Shown here: positions 7,207 to 15,670 of the stretch, piece by piece
Layout of the letters: the number at the start of each line of letters is the position of its first letter
How positions within the stretch are numbered: the stretch's first letter is position 1
DNA from: an uncultured Eubacteriales bacterium
Lineage (GTDB): Bacteria; Bacillota; Clostridia; Christensenellales; QALW01
DNA: 17,287 nucleotides
Direction of reading: 5' to 3'
Assembly: GCA_900552055.1 (NCBI GenBank)
Contig: URYI01000030.1
Span: 1 to 17,287 of the forward strand
The notes under the pieces: generated by a model
Database searches by the model: none
Seen by the model: only the letters and a program-made list of their open reading frames with translations
What the model was told of the DNA's origin: nothing
Made by a program: the position numbers and the translations under genes

Positions 7207-7404
7207 TTATCTTTTATATGTTTTGCCCCAAAAAGGATTTTCATCGTTGTATCTATAAAAAAGAAAAGCCTGAATAAAATCCTCTGCTGCATATACGGCC
7301 TTTGCTGCTATATAACACTCGTGACATGAATCAATAAATAAAATATCAAATATATTGCTGTGAGATTTTGCATTATAAATGCAATCCGCAGATTTTAAAG
7401 CGAC
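7207..7404 (-). pseudogene. Open frame without a start codon, 65 codons, unknown
   Basis: Downstream of the protease-fusion gene a minus-strand frame has protein-like composition: VALKSADCIY at the beginning, then IDSCHEC, a helix of AAKAVYAAEDFIQAF type, and a RYNDENPFWGK end before TAA at 7207-7209. It has no ATG, GTG or TTG, and a TGA closes it directly upstream at 7405-7407. It may be the 3' end of a decayed gene of the peptide cluster. I do not recognise the family. It was too short for a 60-codon track with a normal start, and function is unknown. Confidence 0.35.
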
Positions 7405-7415
7405 TCACAGCAATA
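7353..7415. repeat. 12-bp perfect inverted repeat with inner hairpin
   Basis: TATTGCTGTGAG (7353-7364) is the exact inverse of CTCACAGCAATA (7404-7415). Between them TGCATT and AATGCA form a smaller hairpin. It lies across the 5' end of the remnant frame and 96 bp after the protease gene, so could be its 3' structure. Confidence 0.5.
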
Positions 7416-7510
7416 CATAGTACATATAGTAAAAGCTTTGCTGAGATATGCCGCGGTAAGTGGCTTTTGAATATTACAGTTTTATATTATTATCACCTAT
7501 TCCGTTATAT

Positions 7511-9334
7511 TTAGAAGTAATTAATTAAATCGTCGCAAAGCAATTCTACCTCATTTTTCATACTCATATTATAAATTGGTAAACCGATTTCTTTTTTTAT
7601 AGATATAATGCGATCATAATCATATTTCAATTCGCGGATAGTTGCACCGGTTGAATCCCAGGTTTCATGGTAATCTTTAAAAAAATATGCTAAAGCAATT
7701 ACTTTATTTTGAAAGAAACTTTCCAAGTAAGAAATACATTTTTTTATATATTCCATACTGTCCCACTCGTTGATGCATAGAATAGAGGCCTGCGGTTCAC
7801 AAGCGCAAATCATTTCATATGTATAAATTGGTATAGTGGGTAATCCACCAAATGAATCCGGAATTAAATTTGACTGCGTCCCAAAAAAGATTATATCCGA
7901 ATCATTTTCAATTGTATGCATCTGATAATTAAACAGAGAAATTGCCTCTGCATGTGAAAGATAAATTGACGAATTAAACCCAATAGCAGACATGACAGTG
8001 TTTTTAAATAACAAAGCATTAGGCTCTGTGCCTAAATGTCCTGTCCTGTAACCGCGGTTTTCCATTATTTCACGCAACTTTAATTGAAGGCTCCATTTTC
8101 CCTGTTTTGACGAAGTACCAAAGACGCCTACGACAGGTTTCCCGATTTCAAATAGCATCCCGCAGTGATTTTTTTCAATATTTTCAAATTGCACTTTGGG
8201 GCAATATACTTCTAATCCTGCGTTTTTCATTTTTGATATTGCATGATCTGGTATGCTATCATATGAATATAAGTTTTTTCTGTATTCAATGCACTTATCT
8301 ACTATATAATCATATAATGAAAAAGGGAAAATGGAATTTAAATTACTTATATGGCCTAAAACGAATGTATCATAGTCATTTTTCCAATTAAATTGCATTA
8401 TATCCTGCACAATGCAAATATCCCGATCTTCATCTTCCACAATATCGTCGTAGTCCGATATGGATAGCAGTTCAAAAGCGTTCTTTCCTATATAAGGTGA
8501 ATATTTTGTTTCTAATACAGCACACAGATCCACTTTAAGCATTTCTTTATTTCTAACAATAGAATGATTTTCTTTATTAAATGGGAAAATGACAATTTTA
8601 TGCATATCAAAGCATTCTTGATTTTTAATTACTGGTGCTGTGTAAACTCTAATTGCGTTCTTTTTCAAAAACATATCTATATTAGAAATATCTGGTTTTA
8701 AATCTAACTGTTTGGAGATATGACCTGAGATAAAAGCTGCTGCAAAACTTGACCCTGCAGACTTAACGCTTTTCCCTTCGTTGTTAATAAAATTTTTCAT
8801 TTGCCCAGTTGCAAATATATTTATGGGAGAGTTTTCGACATATATCCACTCATTAATTGAAATAATACTCACATCAAAGGCCACGCCAATTACAGAATTA
8901 CATGCTGCCGGATAAGATAAAATTTGATTATTTGCAAAAGCAGAAACTATGACAATACCCCTTTTATTTAGTTTACAAAGAATTGATTCAAGCTGATCTA
9001 ATTTTTCAACCATTTGGATTCCAAAGCTTATATGGATAATATCGGTTTTGATCTGCAGTGTATATATATCGTTAAGTATTGAAATCAGCATATTTTCATC
9101 TATCCAACACTCTTTACCAAATGCCTTGATGATATTAAAAGTTGCATTTTTGTTTATCATATTAATGGCACTACAGATCATCGTTCCGTGTCCAAACTCA
9201 TCGTCTATGTTGTCGTCAATTTCCAATTTTGAACTTTGATTGTTATAGGAATACTTATTCAGAATTCTATTATTTAAGTATTTATTAGAATATTCTTTGG
9301 AAATACCGGTATCTATGATTGTAATAATACTCAT
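7511..9334 (-). CDS. Subtilisin-like (S8) protease fused to a P-loop domain; peptide maturation
   Basis: With the upstream ATG (9346) the protein has 611 residues. GGAG precedes the second ATG by 6 nt, so I start at 9334 (607 residues). Numbered from 9346, the N-terminal S8 domain has the triad D12 (IDTG), H53 (FGHGT) and S200 (GSSFAAAF), with oxyanion N140. There is no signal peptide, so the protease acts in the cytoplasm. The C-terminal half (about 300-611) carries GVFGTSSKQGKWS at 407-419, a Walker-A-like loop as in DUF1611-type proteins, and HLGTEPNALLF next to it. From memory this resembles clostridial peptide maturation proteins of the TIGR04066 type; I cannot check. It follows the precursor gene in one unit and probably removes the leader; the role of the P-loop part is unknown. 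Confidence 0.8.
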   Translation of the reverse strand: MSIITIIDTGISKEYSNKYLNNRILNKYSYNNQSSKLEIDDNIDDEFGHGTMICSAINMINKNATFNIIKAFGKECWIDENMLISILNDIYTLQIKTDIIHISFGIQMVEKLDQLESILCKLNKRGIVIVSAFANNQILSYPAACNSVIGVAFDVSIISINEWIYVENSPINIFATGQMKNFINNEGKSVKSAGSSFAAAFISGHISKQLDLKPDISNIDMFLKKNAIRVYTAPVIKNQECFDMHKIVIFPFNKENHSIVRNKEMLKVDLCAVLETKYSPYIGKNAFELLSISDYDDIVEDEDRDICIVQDIMQFNWKNDYDTFVLGHISNLNSIFPFSLYDYIVDKCIEYRKNLYSYDSIPDHAISKMKNAGLEVYCPKVQFENIEKNHCGMLFEIGKPVVGVFGTSSKQGKWSLQLKLREIMENRGYRTGHLGTEPNALLFKNTVMSAIGFNSSIYLSHAEAISLFNYQMHTIENDSDIIFFGTQSNLIPDSFGGLPTIPIYTYEMICACEPQASILCINEWDSMEYIKKCISYLESFFQNKVIALAYFFKDYHETWDSTGATIRELKYDYDRIISIKKEIGLPIYNMSMKNEVELLCDDLINYF

Positions 9335-9355
9335 ATTTTTCTCCATTCATATAGG

Positions 9356-9393
9356 TCACCACATGAATTGGATAAACACCAACCATGTGGTGA
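9356..9393 (-). promoter_or_regulatory. Hairpin between precursor and protease genes
   Basis: TCACCACATG (9356-9365) pairs with CATGTGGTGA (9384-9393), 10 bp with an 18-nt loop, 12 bp after the precursor stop. There is no T-run behind it on the minus strand. A stem here would let the short precursor mRNA accumulate above the protease mRNA; that role is inference. Confidence 0.45.
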
Positions 9394-9405
9394 GCAGCTT
9401 AGTCA

Positions 9406-9525
9406 TTAGGTGCTACCGGGGCAGCAACCTTGTGCTCCGCCATTTGCCGGGCAACAGGAATTTGAGGCGCCATTTTCTGTAAATAAAATGGCTGTGTTCT
9501 TTGTTTTCTTTTTCAGAATTTTCAT
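9406..9525 (-). CDS. Putative RiPP precursor peptide, 39 residues, twin CCP motifs
   Basis: A 39-residue peptide begins at ATG 9525, 9 nt after AAAGGAG (9535-9541), the best ribosome site of the cargo. The first 20 residues are lysine-rich then neutral, ending in TENGA, like a leader. The C-terminal core contains CCPANGGAQGCCPGST, with cysteine pairs at 24-25 and 34-35 and CCP repeated at a spacing of 10. It is followed by the S8 protease gene and preceded by a radical-SAM/SPASM relic and ABC exporters in the same direction, the setting of a RiPP cluster. The general plan of a KK-rich leader and Cys core recalls clostridial CLI_3235-type precursors, but the core is different; family membership is not established. 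Secreted peptide, bacteriocin or signal, is the likely product. Confidence 0.72.
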   Translation of the reverse strand: MKILKKKTKNTAILFTENGASNSCCPANGGAQGCCPGST

Positions 9526-9541
9526 GTTTAGTTTCTCCTTT

Positions 9542-9707
9542 CTTTACCCTAAATTGACAAGGACATATACGGTCAGGACAGGGCTGTTTTCGTGTCCTGC
9601 TGTGTTGCTTTTCGCTCCGTGTGAACGTACACCCATTGACGATGACGCAGAAAATGCCGAAATCAGACTGCTGGAGGCGTGTATCCCCTTGTCAATTTAG
9701 GGTAAAG
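9542..9707. mobile_element. MITE with perfect 21-bp terminal inverted repeats
   Basis: The ends at 9542-9562 and 9687-9707 are exact inverse copies, including CCCTAAATTGACAAGG. If the flanking TA at 9545-9546 and 9703-9704 is the target duplication, the mobile unit is 9547-9702, as for IS630/mariner-type elements. Inside, CAGGACA and TGTCCTG form a hairpin. It has no transposase. It separates the maturase relic from the precursor, its left end abuts the precursor's ribosome site, and the relic's frame ends in its right repeat. Confidence 0.7.
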
Positions 9708-10013
9708 TTTTTAAGTAGGACAGCAAAATTTAGTTCCTCCATTTCCGGGACAGCACCCGGTCGTGTAACCATTCTCAACATATAAAATGGGTGTAAGGAA
9801 CTATTAACGTTACCAAAGACTGCGCGCTCTCGAAAATCATGGTCATATATTGCAGTTGTGCATTTACAGATACTACCAACCGTGTCCATCAAAAAACTAT
9901 TTTTTCTGCATCCAATACATAACCTACTTCCGGCGCGTATTATACTTACATCACCAGATAAATAAACTATTATCAAACTTATCGATTATTTTGTATTTTG
10001 TCCAATGGAGCAT
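9692..10013 (-). pseudogene. Radical-SAM/SPASM peptide maturase, internally deleted remnant
   Basis: Just after the ABC gene, GAGGTG and an ATG at 10013 start a normal-looking N-terminus (MLHWTKYKIIDKFDNSLFIW), which stops at TGA 9951-9953 after 20 codons. In a shifted frame (9692-9957) follows a SPASM-like tail: LCIGCRKNSFLMDTVGSICKC, then a GNVNSS segment. The pattern CxxC, small gap, DxxGxIxKC and FGN matches C-terminal SPASM halves of peptide-modifying radical-SAM enzymes, which bind extra iron-sulfur clusters. The CxxxCxxC radical-SAM core is absent, so a large deletion fused the two ends. The 3' end runs into the MITE. In an intact cluster this enzyme would have crosslinked or otherwise modified the Cys-rich precursor. 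Assignment is by motif only. Confidence 0.55.
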
Positions 10014-10022
10014 TTTATCACC

Positions 10023-11795
10023 TCATTTATACCACTTAGATTGTGCGTTCCACAGTTCACTATATTTGCCTTGGCGCTGGATAAGGAAGTCATGCGTGCC
10101 CTGTTCTACTATTTTTCCATTATGCATGACAACAATCTTATCAGCCTTTTTGCATAACCCGATTCTGTGGGATATTACAATACAAGTTCGATTTTTAGCC
10201 ATGTTCAGAAACTGATTTAACAAATCAAATTCAAGCAGGGGATCTATAGCGCTCGTGGGTTCGTCTAATACTATAATATCGGCATTTTTATACATAGCTC
10301 TTGCCAAAGCCACCCTTTGCCATTCACCTCCTGACAAATCCGCGTCGCCGAATTCAATTCCCAACATGGCATCATATCCCCCCAATCTCTCTTTAACGTC
10401 TGTTAAATCACACATTGTGAAAAATTCATCCAAGTCTTGAGTTGGATTTGTTATATCGCTAATTATAATATTGTCAGATAAAGGAATTGCGTACCTCTCA
10501 AAATCTTGAATGGCAATAAAGAAATAATGAAGATACGAAGTATTTTGGATTTCAGATTGCGGAATTCCATTTACAAGCAAAGAGCCAAATTGCGGTTTAT
10601 ACAGCCCCATTATAAGTTTGGATAATGTTGTTTTTCCTGAACCGTTTTCGCCGACTATAACAATTAAATTGCCTCGCTCGATTTTTAGATCTACATTTTC
10701 AACAGCAAATTTTTGATTATTATTATAACTATAAGATACATTCTTCAATTCTATGCTTTTTATGCCATTTTCTAATTTGCTTGTACCGCTTTTATCCTTT
10801 GGTAAGTTCAAAAAATCATAATAATCGTTTGCATAATTGCAGATATTATCAATTTGAGAAAAATAAGAGAACAAATTAGAAGCGCTTCCTTGCATTGTGG
10901 AAAACACACCTATGCATGCTGCAAACATTCCAACTGTAATTACATTCTGGCTAACCAGACCCACTGCCAAAATCAATGCCACAATGTATAATGCATTTTT
11001 CAATAATTCTGCCAGGCTTCTGCCCGCATCTTCCTTTATTAACAGCTTTTTTCTTGCTTTTAAAACTTTTTGTTGTAAACTAAAGAAGGATTTTTTTATG
11101 TAATCTAAAAAACCATAGATTCTATTTTCCCTTATAGTCTCTTTTTTTGTCATGATCTCCCATAAGTAAGAGCTTAATCTGCTGGTTTGAGTTTGTTCAA
11201 TAGAAAAGTTATACTCTTTTCGACCAATCCAAAAAGAAATAATAGCTGAAGGAAAGACACTCAAGAATGCTAAGAGGACAAGAATCCAACTATAACTGTA
11301 AAGAACTATCATCGTACCTATTAATTGGATAATAATAGGCACAATATTAAACACAGTCATAAATACAGACATTATCCGATCCTGATATATTGCATCTTTA
11401 GCGCGCCAAAACATATTTTGAATCTGCGGATCGTGAGTTGCTTCCAATGAAATGTTTACCAAATGCTCAGACAATCTATGGTGGAAGTGTTCCATTTTGG
11501 GTACAATTAGGATATTATCAATATAATACATTCCCACGGAACTAATTTGAAGAACAATATAACATAAAATATAGCTTACCACACTGATTATAAATGTATT
11601 GACAACTGGTTCTGAATTTGCCAACCTTCCGGCGTAGTCAATAATATTTGCAAGAAGATTAACGTTCAAGATTGATATTAGTGCCGAAACAATACCAAAT
11701 ACTATTTTAACCGTAACAATGCCCGGCATCAGTGCAAACAAATCTTTCGTAGCTTTTTTAATTGTTATGAAATTGCTCTTGGATTTTTCTTTCAT
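10023..11795 (-). CDS. ABC exporter half-transporter (TMD-NBD fusion), second of pair
   Basis: The 590-residue protein has an N-terminal ABC exporter membrane domain (hydrophobic segments near 25-55, 65-95, 145-190, 265-300) and a nucleotide-binding domain: Walker A GENGSGKT at 382-389, signature LSGGE at 487-491, Walker B IIVLDE at 507-512 and H-loop H543. There is no N-terminal C39 peptidase, so leader removal must be by another enzyme, probably the S8 fusion. GGAGG precedes the ATG by 4 nt, 19 nt after the stop of the first ABC gene. It probably forms a heterodimer with that paralogue (both end in WYK) and exports the peptide. Its stop overlaps the ribosome site of the maturase remnant. 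Confidence 0.88.
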   Translation of the reverse strand: MKEKSKSNFITIKKATKDLFALMPGIVTVKIVFGIVSALISILNVNLLANIIDYAGRLANSEPVVNTFIISVVSYILCYIVLQISSVGMYYIDNILIVPKMEHFHHRLSEHLVNISLEATHDPQIQNMFWRAKDAIYQDRIMSVFMTVFNIVPIIIQLIGTMIVLYSYSWILVLLAFLSVFPSAIISFWIGRKEYNFSIEQTQTSRLSSYLWEIMTKKETIRENRIYGFLDYIKKSFFSLQQKVLKARKKLLIKEDAGRSLAELLKNALYIVALILAVGLVSQNVITVGMFAACIGVFSTMQGSASNLFSYFSQIDNICNYANDYYDFLNLPKDKSGTSKLENGIKSIELKNVSYSYNNNQKFAVENVDLKIERGNLIVIVGENGSGKTTLSKLIMGLYKPQFGSLLVNGIPQSEIQNTSYLHYFFIAIQDFERYAIPLSDNIIISDITNPTQDLDEFFTMCDLTDVKERLGGYDAMLGIEFGDADLSGGEWQRVALARAMYKNADIIVLDEPTSAIDPLLEFDLLNQFLNMAKNRTCIVISHRIGLCKKADKIVVMHNGKIVEQGTHDFLIQRQGKYSELWNAQSKWYK

Positions 11796-11814
11796 ATATC
11801 CTCCATAGCAGTGT

Positions 11815-13608
11815 TTACTTGTACCAAGATTGCTGCTTCAAAAACATCTCCGCGTAATAGCCTTTATTTTCCATCAATTCAACGTGCGAGCCGCTTTCAT
11901 GGATGCGCCCATCTTTTAATACCATAATTTTATCAGATAACACACAAGATGCTAGTCTATGGGAGATTAGAATAGATGTTTTCTTAACGCTAAGAAGCGA
12001 TTCGCGTATCGTATTATATAATTCGCATTCAGCAATTGGGTCAAGAGAGGACGTTGGTTCATCAAAGAGGATAATACTGGCTTCTCCCACGAAAGCCCTT
12101 GCGATTAGCACTCTCTGCCACTGTCCTCCTGACAAATCCACTGCATCATCACATATAGTCCCAAGGTTTTGATCTAATCCTTTCTCTAACTGAAATAAAT
12201 CCTTTGCACCCGCCAATGTTAAAGCCTCGGTCAGCATAGCATCATTTTGAATATTAGCAATATTCCCAAATCCAACATTCTCTCTTAGCGATAACATATA
12301 ACGTTGTCCGTCTTGGAAAACAGCAGACAACTCTTTCCCAATCTGTTCCATAGGCATCTCGGAAATATCCATTCCGTTAATACGAATGGTTCCGCTGTCT
12401 GGCTTATAAAGTCCGCACATAAGTTTTATAATCGTCGATTTACCCGAACCGTTTATTCCTACAAAGGACACTATTTCTCCTTTATCTATAGAAAATGTTA
12501 TATCTTTCAGCACAACATTGCTGCAATTCGGGTAAGAAAAATATACATGCTCAAATTCTATTGCTTTTCTTTGCTCCAGTTCCTTCTTAACATCAGGTAC
12601 GTCATGAGGAATGATGTTCTTTATCTCATCCAATTTGAAAAATTCAAAAATAAGATTTACACTTTCAGAGGTCCGAACTATTGATGAAACGCTGTTTGAC
12701 AATCTTTGTTCTGCATCAACAAAAATGGCAATGCTGCTGATTAAAATTACAAACGTACCAAGCTGTAGCTGCTGCGAGATTATCATCATGGAAGATAAAC
12801 CAATTACCAGCACAGTAAATATACATATCGTGATTGTAAAAAACAGCTTTAACTTTGTTACTTTGCCGATATTTGTTTTAAGCTCATCGTTAATTGCGAG
12901 GGTCAGTTTTTCACTCTCGTCTATAAAATAATCTTTTGAATCAAACACTTTTATTTCTTGTAAAGAATTTTTATCGGCAAAAAGGCTCTGGAAATAGTAC
13001 CGTTTCCTTATGTCCTTGGTCATCGTCCACCGCTGTTTCATTTCTATATAGGCTGCCATTAAATTGAAATATATCAGCGGAACGGTTAATATACCAGCAA
13101 TGATGCCTATCCACCAAACAGCCCGCGTGAAAATATAAACGACCTCCGCTATAGTAATAATGGATGAAACTATATTTATTGAAATATTGAGTATTGAAAC
13201 GATATCCCTATAGGATGATGAATTTACATGTTGGAATAAATTCTGCGTTTCATTACTTTCATATTGGCAATACTCTAATTTACTATATTTATCAATCACA
13301 ACGGGGAGAAAGTTCTTTTCCATCTCATCATTTATATGTATGTTTATGTATTTATTCAACAGGGAAAACAAATTCATCGCTAAAACGCTAATGATCCAAA
13401 GGGCAATCAGCCGGTAAATCTCAGAGGTTATTGATCCACTGGATAAAGCATTAATCATGTTTTCCAATACTCTGGCATTAATTAGGACGCTAAAGGACGA
13501 AATTAATGCAATGAGAATCAATACAAAACTCCACTTCCGTGAATACTTCATGATATTTTTCCAACAAAAGAATACTGATTTTTGAATTAGCTTTAATTTT
13601 TCTTTCAT
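11815..13608 (-). CDS. ABC exporter half-transporter (TMD-NBD fusion), first of pair
   Basis: The 597-residue protein has the same build as its downstream neighbour: membrane segments near 25-50, 65-95, 135-190 and 255-300, then Walker A GINGSGKS at 384-391, signature LSGGQ at 492-496, Walker B ILFDE at 513-517 and H550. It is the first gene of the cargo operon. GGGG is only 2 nt before the ATG, a poor ribosome site. A promoter 130 bp upstream faces it. The NBD is complete in both partners. Export of a processed peptide is the likely job; a bacitracin-type resistance role cannot be excluded. Confidence 0.88.
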   Translation of the reverse strand: MKEKLKLIQKSVFFCWKNIMKYSRKWSFVLILIALISSFSVLINARVLENMINALSSGSITSEIYRLIALWIISVLAMNLFSLLNKYINIHINDEMEKNFLPVVIDKYSKLEYCQYESNETQNLFQHVNSSSYRDIVSILNISINIVSSIITIAEVVYIFTRAVWWIGIIAGILTVPLIYFNLMAAYIEMKQRWTMTKDIRKRYYFQSLFADKNSLQEIKVFDSKDYFIDESEKLTLAINDELKTNIGKVTKLKLFFTITICIFTVLVIGLSSMMIISQQLQLGTFVILISSIAIFVDAEQRLSNSVSSIVRTSESVNLIFEFFKLDEIKNIIPHDVPDVKKELEQRKAIEFEHVYFSYPNCSNVVLKDITFSIDKGEIVSFVGINGSGKSTIIKLMCGLYKPDSGTIRINGMDISEMPMEQIGKELSAVFQDGQRYMLSLRENVGFGNIANIQNDAMLTEALTLAGAKDLFQLEKGLDQNLGTICDDAVDLSGGQWQRVLIARAFVGEASIILFDEPTSSLDPIAECELYNTIRESLLSVKKTSILISHRLASCVLSDKIMVLKDGRIHESGSHVELMENKGYYAEMFLKQQSWYK

Positions 13609-13740
13609 AGCCCCACATCATCTTTCAAAATTTGTTGTAATCAAAAAGCGCAATCAACTCTATGCTAAACAATCCGTGCAATTAAATAAATATATTGGAA
13701 TAATGAATTTTCAACCATACAATATTTTTATTCTACATTT

Positions 13741-13769
13741 ATTCTATTATATCGCCAATTATTTTTCAA
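13741..13769 (-). promoter_or_regulatory. Sigma-A-like promoter for the peptide operon
   Basis: On the minus strand TTGAAA (13764-13769) and TAGAAT (13741-13746) are 17 nt apart, in an AT-rich zone about 130 bp ahead of the first ABC gene. A second, weaker TTGAAA occurs near 13705-13710. This is the only good promoter I see for the leftward cargo genes; one near the precursor was not found. Confidence 0.5.
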
Positions 13770-14083
13770 GTGCTTTTTGTAATTTTCCTATAAAATTAGA
13801 GTTATCGTCCTGTATTATTAGAAAAAGCGTGCAATATTAAATCCGTACCGCGCCGTTAATTGTTACGAGAGAAAGCGCGCCTTGTCCGGAAACTCACTCT
13901 TAAAGGCGACGAAAAGAAACTTTGCTGTTTGGGACGCAATAATAGGAACGGATAAAAACCGCCATGAAACCGGTGCTGTCTCAGTCGGTGCGGCATCAGT
14001 TTTAAAACGTCGTTGGCGGTTGAATATGTCCGAAAAACAGGGGATAAGCAAGGCCTGAGCTTCAAAAGAAGAAAGGTATGCTG
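13770..14083. other. Intergenic stretch between peptide operon and recombinase
   Basis: From about 13845 the GC content rises above the AT-rich cargo, marking a change of module. Open frames on both strands (such as 13856-14065 on the minus strand) look random. A plus-strand frame of about 60 codons over 13860-14058 has no start with a ribosome site. I see no RNA gene. Confidence 0.3.
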
Positions 14084-15670
14084 TTAAATTAACTTATTAC
14101 CTTTTGACGCTGCCAAGCTTTCCAGTACATAGGTCCATTTAGTAGGCAGCAGCTTCAGATGCACCTCCATATGCCGGTCAGGATAGGCGGTGATGTGGTC
14201 GAGCAGGCTGCCGTAAAAATTGCTGGAGGCGGTCTCGCCGCTGACAATGCCCGTTACCTTGGCACGGATGTCCCTTTCCAGTACGCCAGCGCCGCAGGGC
14301 GGGCTTTCCTGTTTTTCCGCCGCTGCGATTTTTTCTTTGAGTTCCGCAATGTGGCGGTCATATTCAGCATTCATAAGCTTCATATCATCTTTAGAAATAC
14401 TTTTGGCAAAAAAGGCGTCCAGCAGGTCTTTTTTCTTTGATTCAATCTGCTCCAACTCCTTTTTCAGCCTTTGGACGCTGAGCTTGCTGCTGTTCTGAGA
14501 AGACTGGATGGCCTCCAGCACCATACGGGCAATGTCGCGGACAATGGTGTCTGTATCCAGCTTCAGCATTCCCACTGACTGCCGCACCATATTCATCACC
14601 ACTTCATCCCGAAGCTGGTAGCTCACATTGCAGCCGACCTCGTTGCCTGCCGGGTCGATGCGGCGCTTGCCCTCCGCTGTGGCGGTACCGCACCGCCATG
14701 CCTTGTAGCGGCTGCCATCCTTTCGCCTGCGGCTGCGGGATACAAAGCTCTTTTTACACTCACTGCACTTTATTTTGCCTGAAAGCGGGTAGCGGTTGCC
14801 GTGACAGGTGCCGTATTTGCCGTCAATGTCCCGGCGGGCGATTTCCCGCTGGGCTTCTTCCCACAGTTCCCTGTCAATAATAGGCTCGTGGTGATCTTTG
14901 ATAAAGACGAATTCCTCCTCACCTCGGTTGTATTTTTTCTGATGGGTGAGATAGTCGGGGGTAATGGTCTTTTTCTGTTTTAAGTCTCCGCAGTATTTTT
15001 CGTTGCGCAGGATTTTTAAAATTACGGTGTTACGCCAGCTTGTGCTGCCGGTGAGGGTCTTGTATCCCGATTCCCGCAGTTCCCGGGCGATGACCGTGGT
15101 ACCTTTGCGTTCATGAACGTACTTATGGAAGATCAACCGGACAATTTCTGCTCCATCGGGGTTCACTGCCATTTTGCCATCTTTCACATCATATCCCAGC
15201 AGGGAGCGGCCGAACACTACGCCCTGTTCCATACGGCGGGTCTGTCCCCATTTGACACGGGCGCTGGTGAACCGGCTTTCCTCCTGCGCCATGATGGATT
15301 TAATGGCCAAAAGCATCTCCGAATCTTCCTTGAGGGTGTTCATGTTGTCGTTTAGGAAGAAAACGCCGATCCCCATCCGTTTCAGTTCACGGGTATAGGA
15401 GAGGCTGTCCAGTGTATTGCGCGCAAAGCGGGAAATCTCTTTTGTCACGATTAGATCGAACCGGTGAAGCCGGGCATCGCTGATCATGCGGTTAAACGCC
15501 GCACGCTTTTCGGTGCTGGTGCCGGTGATGCCCTCGTCGGCATAAATTTCATAAAGCTCCCAGTCTGGGCGGCGGCCTATATATTCCCTGAAATACCGCT
15601 GCTGGCTTTCAAAGGAATTGGCCTGATCCTCTTTATCGGTGGAAACACGGCAGTACGCTGCGACTTTCAT
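14084..15670 (-). CDS. Large serine recombinase (element integrase/excisionase)
   Basis: The 528-residue protein has the resolvase catalytic domain with nucleophile S10 in YCRVSTD, R8, and R81 and R84 in ISRFARNTLD. A recombinase domain (about 155-280) is followed by a zinc ribbon C302xxC305, C327, C347 and a coiled coil about 397-453, the normal order for large serine recombinases that use short att sites. It lies about 1 kb from the right att site and reads inwards. AAGGAG is 10 nt before the ATG. It should catalyse the cut at the GG dinucleotides of the cotJC sites. Like SpoIVCA of the skin element it may be made in the mother cell; I could not find a convincing sigma-E promoter. Its GC content is higher than that of the cargo. 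Confidence 0.93.
   Translation of the reverse strand: MKVAAYCRVSTDKEDQANSFESQQRYFREYIGRRPDWELYEIYADEGITGTSTEKRAAFNRMISDARLHRFDLIVTKEISRFARNTLDSLSYTRELKRMGIGVFFLNDNMNTLKEDSEMLLAIKSIMAQEESRFTSARVKWGQTRRMEQGVVFGRSLLGYDVKDGKMAVNPDGAEIVRLIFHKYVHERKGTTVIARELRESGYKTLTGSTSWRNTVILKILRNEKYCGDLKQKKTITPDYLTHQKKYNRGEEEFVFIKDHHEPIIDRELWEEAQREIARRDIDGKYGTCHGNRYPLSGKIKCSECKKSFVSRSRRRKDGSRYKAWRCGTATAEGKRRIDPAGNEVGCNVSYQLRDEVVMNMVRQSVGMLKLDTDTIVRDIARMVLEAIQSSQNSSKLSVQRLKKELEQIESKKKDLLDAFFAKSISKDDMKLMNAEYDRHIAELKEKIAAAEKQESPPCGAGVLERDIRAKVTGIVSGETASSNFYGSLLDHITAYPDRHMEVHLKLLPTKWTYVLESLAASKGNKLI

Noticed and set aside
13856..14065. Open frames on the minus strand between operon and recombinase
   Set aside because: Two overlapping frames without starts supported by ribosome sites and rich in Phe, Arg and Ser; probably chance in GC-shifted DNA.
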